Shown one piece after another: positions 50,125-54,560 of a DNA stretch of 54,560 nucleotides (the stretch's first letter is position 1; every line of letters starts with the position of its first letter). Location: the NCBI GenBank assembly GCA_039916485.1, contig JBDSLH010000026.1, positions 1-54,560 on the forward strand. The letters are read 5' to 3'. This stretch comes from JAPUDQ01 sp039916485. GTDB taxonomy: Bacteria; Patescibacteriota; Saccharimonadia; Saccharimonadales; Saccharimonadaceae. The position numbers and the translations under genes were made by a program. The notes beneath the pieces were generated by a model that saw nothing but the letters and a program-made list of their open reading frames with translations, ran no database searches and was not told the origin of the DNA.

Positions 50125-50977
50125 GCTCACTCCGAATCTTGCCCCCAAGAGTACGTAATTTTTTCAATGCATCCTTTGCTTGGTCACTATTAGGCGGCGC
50201 GCCATGCCAGTGGTAATCGTATTCCATAAAATCAACGCCTTTTCCAGGAACTGTATGTGCAATGATAACACTTGGTTTGTTCGTAATCGCGCGCGCCATA
50301 CTACAAGCATCAATAATACTCTCGACGTTGTTCCCATCAATTTCTTGGACGTGCCACCCAAAGCTTTCCCATTTGCCGCGCAGATCCTCTAAGGGCATGA
50401 CATCTTCAGTGCTACCATCTATCTGTATATTGTTACGATCGATAATCCCGATAAGGTTATTTAGCTTATTTTTACCTGCAAACATAGCCGCTTCCCATAT
50501 GTTACCTTCATTGAGTTCGCCGTCGCCCATCATGACATACACCCAACGCTTTGGGTTGAGATCAATGTTTTGTAGGACGTATGCCATGCCAGCACCTTGA
50601 CTCAAACCAGATCCTAACGGACCGCTGGTGGTCTCCATACCTGGTAAGCGTGTACGTTCTGGATGTCCTTGTAGACGCGTGCCAAACTGACGAAGCGTAG
50701 ACAGCTCTTTGAGATCATAATATCCAGCCCTCGCCATGGTCGCATAACGTACCGGTACAGTGTGTCCATTGCTCAAAAGCAGGATGTCGCGGTCTTCCCA
50801 GTCAGGATTTTTTGGATCATTTTTTAATACATTGAAATATAACGCCGTAAAAATATCTGCCATGCCAAGTGGACCCGCACTATGGCCAGAGCCAGCATGC
50901 TCAAGCATACTAATAATATCCTGGCGAATTGTATTTGCCATTTGTTGCATTTGAATTATGGTGAGGCGCCCACTCAT
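50117..50977 (-). CDS. Transketolase N-terminal subunit (TPP-binding)
   Basis: 286 aa. The thiamine-pyrophosphate motif GDGELNEGNIWEAAMFAGKNKLNNLIGIIDRNN (about 151-183) and SGPLGSGLSQGAGMAYVLQ are clear, with GSGHSAGPLGMADIFTALYFN near the N-terminus. It transfers two-carbon ketol units between sugar phosphates together with the C-terminal subunit. First gene of the operon tktN - membrane protein - tktC - pfkB-like - aldolase. TAGAAT ends 8 nt before the ATG. Confidence 0.94.
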   Translation of the reverse strand: MSGRLTIIQMQQMANTIRQDIISMLEHAGSGHSAGPLGMADIFTALYFNVLKNDPKNPDWEDRDILLLSNGHTVPVRYATMARAGYYDLKELSTLRQFGTRLQGHPERTRLPGMETTSGPLGSGLSQGAGMAYVLQNIDLNPKRWVYVMMGDGELNEGNIWEAAMFAGKNKLNNLIGIIDRNNIQIDGSTEDVMPLEDLRGKWESFGWHVQEIDGNNVESIIDACSMARAITNKPSVIIAHTVPGKGVDFMEYDYHWHGAPPNSDQAKDALKKLRTLGGKIRSEHE

Positions 50978-50985
50978 TACTACTT

Positions 50986-50991
50986 ATTCTA
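50986..50991 (-). promoter_or_regulatory. -10 box of the transketolase operon
   Basis: Minus-strand TAGAAT ends 8 nt before the tktN ATG. Confidence 0.45.
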
Positions 50992-51018
50992 CCACAAGCG
51001 ATATAGAGGTAACGAGTA

Positions 51019-51047
51019 TTGACATTTAGTATAATACATGATAATAT
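51019..51047 (+). promoter_or_regulatory. Consensus-like promoter giving a leaderless mRNA
   Basis: TTGACA (51019-51024), 17-nt spacer, TAATAT (51042-51047), then 7 nt to the ATG at 51055. This is the clearest promoter in the window and places +1 on the start codon. Confidence 0.65.
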
Positions 51048-51054
51048 AGATATA

Positions 51055-51312
51055 ATGAATGTTATTCAAAATGGTGAGGAACAATTTGAGGAAGAAGGTG
51101 GGTGCTCAACAGAGAGTAAGCGCGTAACACCTCTGTCTAAAAGTCGACAAATAGGTTGTCTTGCTATCATATGTCAAGTACACCCAGCCGAGGACGAAGA
51201 AAAGCTGGACATTGATCCAATGCGTACGCTACAAGAACAACTTGATAGCTTCTGCTTAACATGTCCAGAAAACCTTAACCATCAACCCCGCGAATCAATA
51301 CCGTTTAGTTAA
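51055..51312 (+). CDS. Small cysteine-containing hypothetical protein
   Basis: 85 aa, acidic, with five Cys (GGCST, IGCLAIICQ, FCLTC) and no hydrophobic segment long enough for a membrane span. Not recognised. The ATG at 51055 was chosen because the promoter at 51019-51047 points exactly to it; the longer frame starts inside the -35 box. A metal-binding or redox role is conceivable only from the Cys content. Confidence 0.5.
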   Translation: MNVIQNGEEQFEEEGGCSTESKRVTPLSKSRQIGCLAIICQVHPAEDEEKLDIDPMRTLQEQLDSFCLTCPENLNHQPRESIPFS

Positions 51313-51323
51313 GTTAAGTTAGA

Positions 51324-51956
51324 TTACTTTGCTAGTTCAATCAACTGTTTATACATCTCTGCAGGCCGATCACTTCGCTGTATAAGTCCGCCAACAGTAC
51401 ACACATCAATCCCAGCTGATACAATCTGCTTGATATTCGTGTCATTGACACCACCATCCCAACCGATTTCAATATCTGGTCGTATCGCTCTGATCTGGTC
51501 AACCTTATGTAAAACATCGAGATTTACCGTGCCACCAAATGATCCGAGCGTTCCAGAAAACAACAGCACATGATCAGCAACTTCAATACATCCATGTGCT
51601 TCAGCCACTGACGTGTCTGCAAGTAACACCACCCCGGCTTTGATACCAAACCGTTTGATGTGACGGAGATAAGACTCTATGTCTCCGTCAGATTCTGCGT
51701 GGAGTAAAACCATGTTTGGTTTGAGGCTAATCAGTGTTTCAAGATGTTCAGATGGCTTTTGATACATGAGATGGACATCGGCTATTACATTCTCAGGCCA
51801 CCATATCTGTATGGGATTAATGTTTTTGTTAGGAGCAAATACACCGTCCATCAAATCAATATGTATGCGTTGAGCAAAATGTACACGCTCTATTTGTTCA
51901 CGGTACAGATGAGGATCAGTACTGGGCGATGTGATGCTCGGAGAAACCACTGCCAT
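51324..51956 (-). CDS. rpe: Ribulose-phosphate 3-epimerase
   Basis: TIM-barrel enzyme interconverting ribulose-5-phosphate and xylulose-5-phosphate. 210 aa. His32 and Asp34 (RIHIDLMDGVFAPN), His62 (ADVHLMYQKP), LLFSGTLGSFGG and the catalytic Asp in IGWDGGVND, followed by VSAGIDVCTVGGLI, are family features. The phosphate-binding region is somewhat divergent. It lies with rpiB and gap in a pentose-phosphate/glycolysis block. Confidence 0.88.
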   Translation of the reverse strand: MAVVSPSITSPSTDPHLYREQIERVHFAQRIHIDLMDGVFAPNKNINPIQIWWPENVIADVHLMYQKPSEHLETLISLKPNMVLLHAESDGDIESYLRHIKRFGIKAGVVLLADTSVAEAHGCIEVADHVLLFSGTLGSFGGTVNLDVLHKVDQIRAIRPDIEIGWDGGVNDTNIKQIVSAGIDVCTVGGLIQRSDRPAEMYKQLIELAK

Positions 51957-51959
51957 AAC

Positions 51960-52403
51960 TTAGCGTTTGTCGACTCTATGCCCTAGTATGAGACCGAGTA
52001 CCAGCCGCAGTGCTAAGACAAATAAAGAAACGAGAAACACCCACTGGACGCTAACCAACACCATGTTTGGAACAGCTGCAAAAAACGGCACAACAATCAT
52101 ACTTGCGAGTACAGCTATGAACAGCAAGAATAGCCATTTGTCTGCTGTTTGATCTGCCATTGGTAATGATCTCGCTATGGTTACATATCCAGCATCAAGT
52201 AGTAGTAAGGATCCCATAAAATAAATATATTGAGCTGCCAATGATTGAACTGCTCCAGAAGAGTCAACGCCTATGATTGTCAATATATTTGCAATAAATA
52301 GTACAAATCCAATCAACAAAATACGCACTGCTGTACCCCAATATGACAGAGAGGTGATTAAATCGTGTAACAGTAAGTGTGGTGGTCGTGTTTTTGTTGG
52401 CAT
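51960..52403 (-). CDS. Four-helix membrane protein between rpe and rpiB
   Basis: 147 aa with four hydrophobic helices at about 24-45, 55-78, 90-110 and 115-138, and charged ends. No recognised family. It sits in the same strand and spacing as rpe (3 nt apart) and rpiB (19 nt), so probably the same transcript. Confidence 0.65.
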   Translation of the reverse strand: MPTKTRPPHLLLHDLITSLSYWGTAVRILLIGFVLFIANILTIIGVDSSGAVQSLAAQYIYFMGSLLLLDAGYVTIARSLPMADQTADKWLFLLFIAVLASMIVVPFFAAVPNMVLVSVQWVFLVSLFVLALRLVLGLILGHRVDKR

Positions 52404-52422
52404 ATAAATCCTCTGCTTAAAA

Positions 52423-52875
52423 TTAAATTAGCTCATCTATCTGTCTGTTTCGTCGTTTGTACCGCTCTGCACCGGCAAATGGTGTAGAAAGCCAGGTATC
52501 TATAATTTTTTTCCATTCCTGAGGGGTATCTTGCAGCACACGCGACGGGAGACACAGCACATTGCTATCATTGTCATTACGCGTCATCTTTGCCTCATGC
52601 TCGTCCCATATCACACTTGCACGAATGCCGCGGAACCTGTTTGCCGCCATGGCCATACCTTGCCCGCCACTACATAACAGTATTGCTCGAGCATCGGGAT
52701 CTTCATCACCAATGATCTGCAGTGCTGCTGCCTGCGCAAACTCCGGGAAATCATCTTGTGGATTAAGTGCACTGTCTCCAACATCTTCGACATGTATTCC
52801 CTGCTTAGAAAGATAGGCAAAGACTTCTTCTTTGAGATGATAGCCGCCGTGATCAGAACCGAGGAATATCTTCAT
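52423..52875 (-). CDS. rpiB: Ribose-5-phosphate isomerase B
   Basis: 150 aa. Interconverts ribose-5-phosphate and ribulose-5-phosphate. GSDHGGYHLKEEV at 6-18, the catalytic Cys68 in LLCSGGQGMAMAANRFRGIRAS and the NDSNVLCLPSRVL segment are diagnostic of the RpiB/LacAB family. Follows gap by 8 nt. Confidence 0.95.
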   Translation of the reverse strand: MKIFLGSDHGGYHLKEEVFAYLSKQGIHVEDVGDSALNPQDDFPEFAQAAALQIIGDEDPDARAILLCSGGQGMAMAANRFRGIRASVIWDEHEAKMTRNDNDSNVLCLPSRVLQDTPQEWKKIIDTWLSTPFAGAERYKRRNRQIDELI

Positions 52876-52883
52876 AGTACAAC

Positions 52884-53891
52884 CTATATAGTCTTAGCAA
52901 CATCTGCTGTCAGTTCGACAAGCCTATTAGAATAGCCCCATTCGTTGTCATACCAGGCTACAACTTTGAGTAGATTTCCAGCAACGACAGCTGTGAGAGG
53001 TAGATCTACAATACAACTATGCGAATTGCCCTTAAAATCACTCGACACGAGCTCTTCTTCGGTAACACCTAAAATTCCCTGGTAAAACGGCTCTTTCGCG
53101 GCTGCGCGAAATACATCGTTGACCTCTTGTACGGTAACATCTTTTTTAAGAAGGATAACAAAATCACTCATGCTAACTACAGGTGTCGGTACGCGCACAC
53201 TAAGCCCGCCAAACTTACCATTGATAGCTGGTAGTGCTATACCAGCAGCTATACTCGCGCCAGTTGTAGTTGGTACTATGTTTTCAGCAGCTGCTCGGGC
53301 TTCGCGCAAATCTTTAGCTGGAGCATCTTGTAATCTCTGACTCGCCGTGTAGCTGTGAACAGTTGTCATCATTGCTTTTTCTATACCAAAATGGCTTTCA
53401 AGTACACCCATCACAGGGGTGATACAGTTTGTGGTACAGCTCGCGTTACTTACGACGTCGGTAGCACCCTTGATCTTGTCGTCATTAACACCAAGAACGA
53501 TAGTATCTGCGCCTTCTCCCTTGGCTGGTGCTGAGATAATAACTTTTTTGGCACCTGCGGGATCTATGTGTGCGCGAGCTTTTGCTGGATCAACAAAGAA
53601 GCCTGTTGACTCAATGACGACGTCCACGCCCATTTCTTCCCAGGGTAAATTAGCCGGTTCTTTTTCGGCGAGTACTGTAATATGCTTACCGTCAACGATG
53701 ATACCTGTGTCATCATGGCCTACCTCATGCTCGTATTCACCATAGCTGCTGTCGTGTTTTAAAAGATGCGCCAATGTTTTGGTGTCAGTCAAATCATTAA
53801 TTGCGACAATTTCTAAATCTTTACGTTCAAATGCAACCTTAAAGGCATTGCGTCCTATCCGACCGAACCCGTTAATTGCTAGCTTAGCCAT
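52884..53891 (-). CDS. gap: Glyceraldehyde-3-phosphate dehydrogenase (phosphorylating)
   Basis: 335 aa. Oxidises glyceraldehyde-3-phosphate to 1,3-bisphosphoglycerate. NAD-binding INGFGRIGRNAFK, catalytic Cys152 in SNASCTTNCITP and His179 in TTVHSYTASQR. An Asp follows the second strand (AINDLTD), typical of NAD preference. Unlike many operon heads here, it has a leader of about 28 nt with AAAGGATG before the ATG. Confidence 0.97.
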   Translation of the reverse strand: MAKLAINGFGRIGRNAFKVAFERKDLEIVAINDLTDTKTLAHLLKHDSSYGEYEHEVGHDDTGIIVDGKHITVLAEKEPANLPWEEMGVDVVIESTGFFVDPAKARAHIDPAGAKKVIISAPAKGEGADTIVLGVNDDKIKGATDVVSNASCTTNCITPVMGVLESHFGIEKAMMTTVHSYTASQRLQDAPAKDLREARAAAENIVPTTTGASIAAGIALPAINGKFGGLSVRVPTPVVSMSDFVILLKKDVTVQEVNDVFRAAAKEPFYQGILGVTEEELVSSDFKGNSHSCIVDLPLTAVVAGNLLKVVAWYDNEWGYSNRLVELTADVAKTI

Positions 53892-53924
53892 GTGCCCATC
53901 CTTTTACCATTAGCTTTACATATG

Positions 53925-53930
53925 AGTATA
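53925..53930 (-). promoter_or_regulatory. -10 box of gap
   Basis: Minus-strand TATACT about 34 nt before the gap ATG, with a Shine-Dalgarno sequence in the leader. Confidence 0.4.
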
Positions 53931-53959
53931 TGTGAATATCCCACGTCTGACAAACAGCG

Positions 53960-53965
53960 TATACT
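53960..53965 (+). promoter_or_regulatory. -10 box of the RelA/SpoT gene
   Basis: TATACT ends 6 nt before the ATG at 53972, predicting a leaderless message. Confidence 0.5.
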
Positions 53966-53971
53966 AGATAT

Positions 53972-54560
53972 ATGAAAAAACGACAGCTCCTTGAACTTGC
54001 TGACCCGTTTTATAACCTCACAAATATGGCTGAGCTTAGTCTTGCTATCGATTTTGCTACAGAGAAACATAAAGGTCAAAAGCGAAAAAGCGGAGAGCCA
54101 TATATTTCACATCCTATAGCTGTAGCAGCGGTACTCATCGATTGGGGAATGGATATCGATACCGTCATCGCCGGGGTGCTGCATGATACGCTCGAAGATA
54201 CTAAGACTACTTTTGATGAAATAGAGACAGATTTTGGTCATGATGTAGCATTCTTGGTCGAGGGAGTAAGTAAAGTAAGTAAAGCACGATCCGGAATGCG
54301 TGATCTCAACAGCTACCTACCAGAAACCCGTGATAATTTGACAAAGTTACTGATTGCAGTCGGACAAGATGTACGAGTTATCATCATTAAGCTTGCAGAT
54401 CGTCTCCATAATATGCAGACCCTCAAATATCACACGGAGGAAAAACAACTCAAAATCGCTCGTGAAACGCTCGAAGTGTTTGCGCCTATTGCCGATCGGC
54501 TCAATATGGGCCGGGTGCGTGTCCAGCTTGAGGAACTGGCGTTTAGCTATTTACAACCAA
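53972..54560 (+). CDS. RelA/SpoT (Rsh) family (p)ppGpp synthetase/hydrolase, N-terminal part
   Basis: Open from ATG 53972 to the window edge, 196 codons. The visible part is the HD hydrolase domain of Rsh enzymes: HKGQKRKSGEPYISHPIAVA (about 31-50), the HD pair in AGVLHDTLEDT (about 67-77), and KLADRLHNMQTL (about 133-144), then IADRLNMGRVRVQLEELAF. Conserved HD residues suggest an active (p)ppGpp hydrolase. Whether synthetase, TGS and ACT domains follow is outside the window. Divergent from gap across an 80-nt gap. Confidence 0.93.
   Translation, partial: MKKRQLLELADPFYNLTNMAELSLAIDFATEKHKGQKRKSGEPYISHPIAVAAVLIDWGMDIDTVIAGVLHDTLEDTKTTFDEIETDFGHDVAFLVEGVSKVSKARSGMRDLNSYLPETRDNLTKLLIAVGQDVRVIIIKLADRLHNMQTLKYHTEEKQLKIARETLEVFAPIADRLNMGRVRVQLEELAFSYLQP

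Noticed and set aside
51019..51035. TTGACA followed by TATAAT only 5 nt later
   Set aside because: The spacing is impossible for sigma70; the TAATAT box 17 nt downstream fits instead.
1..54560. CRISPR arrays, rRNA genes, insertion sequences with transposase
   Set aside because: No regularly spaced repeats, rRNA segments or transposase/integrase motifs were seen in the window.

Overview
The window reads as a chromosomal segment of a host-associated Patescibacterium, most likely a Candidatus Saccharibacteria (TM7) genome. This is inferred from gene content and not from a marker tree. The segment is gene-dense, with many 1-8 nt overlaps. It carries housekeeping genes (clpP, tig, hisS, tyrS, recG, radA, clpC, nusA, rplS, dnaE, gatCAB, uvrB), almost no amino-acid biosynthesis apart from one orphan glutamate-kinase-like gene, many small lineage-restricted membrane proteins, a lone PilB/GspE ATPase, a malic enzyme, and a compact set of sugar-phosphate genes.

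Layout. 1-6.2 kb (minus): a terminator, an odd ORF in frame behind clpP, clpP with a CIRCE operator, a lipoprotein, tig, hisS, and a proB-like/SpoU/membrane operon. 6.2-8.4 kb is an accessory island. It holds two ~200-nt structured repeats whose ends copy the 3' end of tRNA-Leu(UAG), an Imm-5-like immunity gene between them, the intact tRNA-Leu, a stray 5' tRNA fragment, a 17-bp palindrome and a GC-rich secreted-protein gene of foreign appearance. 8.4-13 kb (minus): rsmD, recG and tyrS. 13.1-15.7 kb (plus): a class A PBP. 15.8-21.5 kb (minus): a stress/repair operon clpC - HExxH membrane protein - radA - PIN/TRAM protein, again behind a CIRCE element. Then come nusA with a possible leader hairpin, an M1 plus M13 metallopeptidase pair (plus), an RNase HII-YraN fusion and rplS (minus), and malic enzyme (plus). 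30-38 kb: an unknown protein, a PilB-like ATPase divergent from a SpoU methyltransferase, a CAP-domain surface protein and dnaE. 38-45 kb (minus): small membrane proteins, then gatC-gatA-(membrane protein)-gatB-galU and uvrB. 45-54 kb: a LOG-family protein, an unknown 397-aa protein, and a carbon-metabolism block. That block has a split transketolase interrupted by a membrane-protein gene, a PfkB kinase, a class II aldolase, rpe, rpiB and gap. The window ends inside a RelA/SpoT gene.

How the parts work together. The clpP and clpC promoters share one architecture: the -35 hexamer lies in the CIRCE spacer. This suggests one HrcA-type repressor controls the whole Clp protease. The sugar genes would interconvert pentose and hexose phosphates and feed glyceraldehyde-3-phosphate to GAPDH. 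The two metallopeptidases fit peptide scavenging. A recurring -10 box 6-9 nt before the start codon of operon-leading genes suggests widespread leaderless transcription, while internal genes often carry Shine-Dalgarno sequences.

The most novel-looking feature is the repeat/immunity/tRNA-Leu array at 6.2-7.6 kb.
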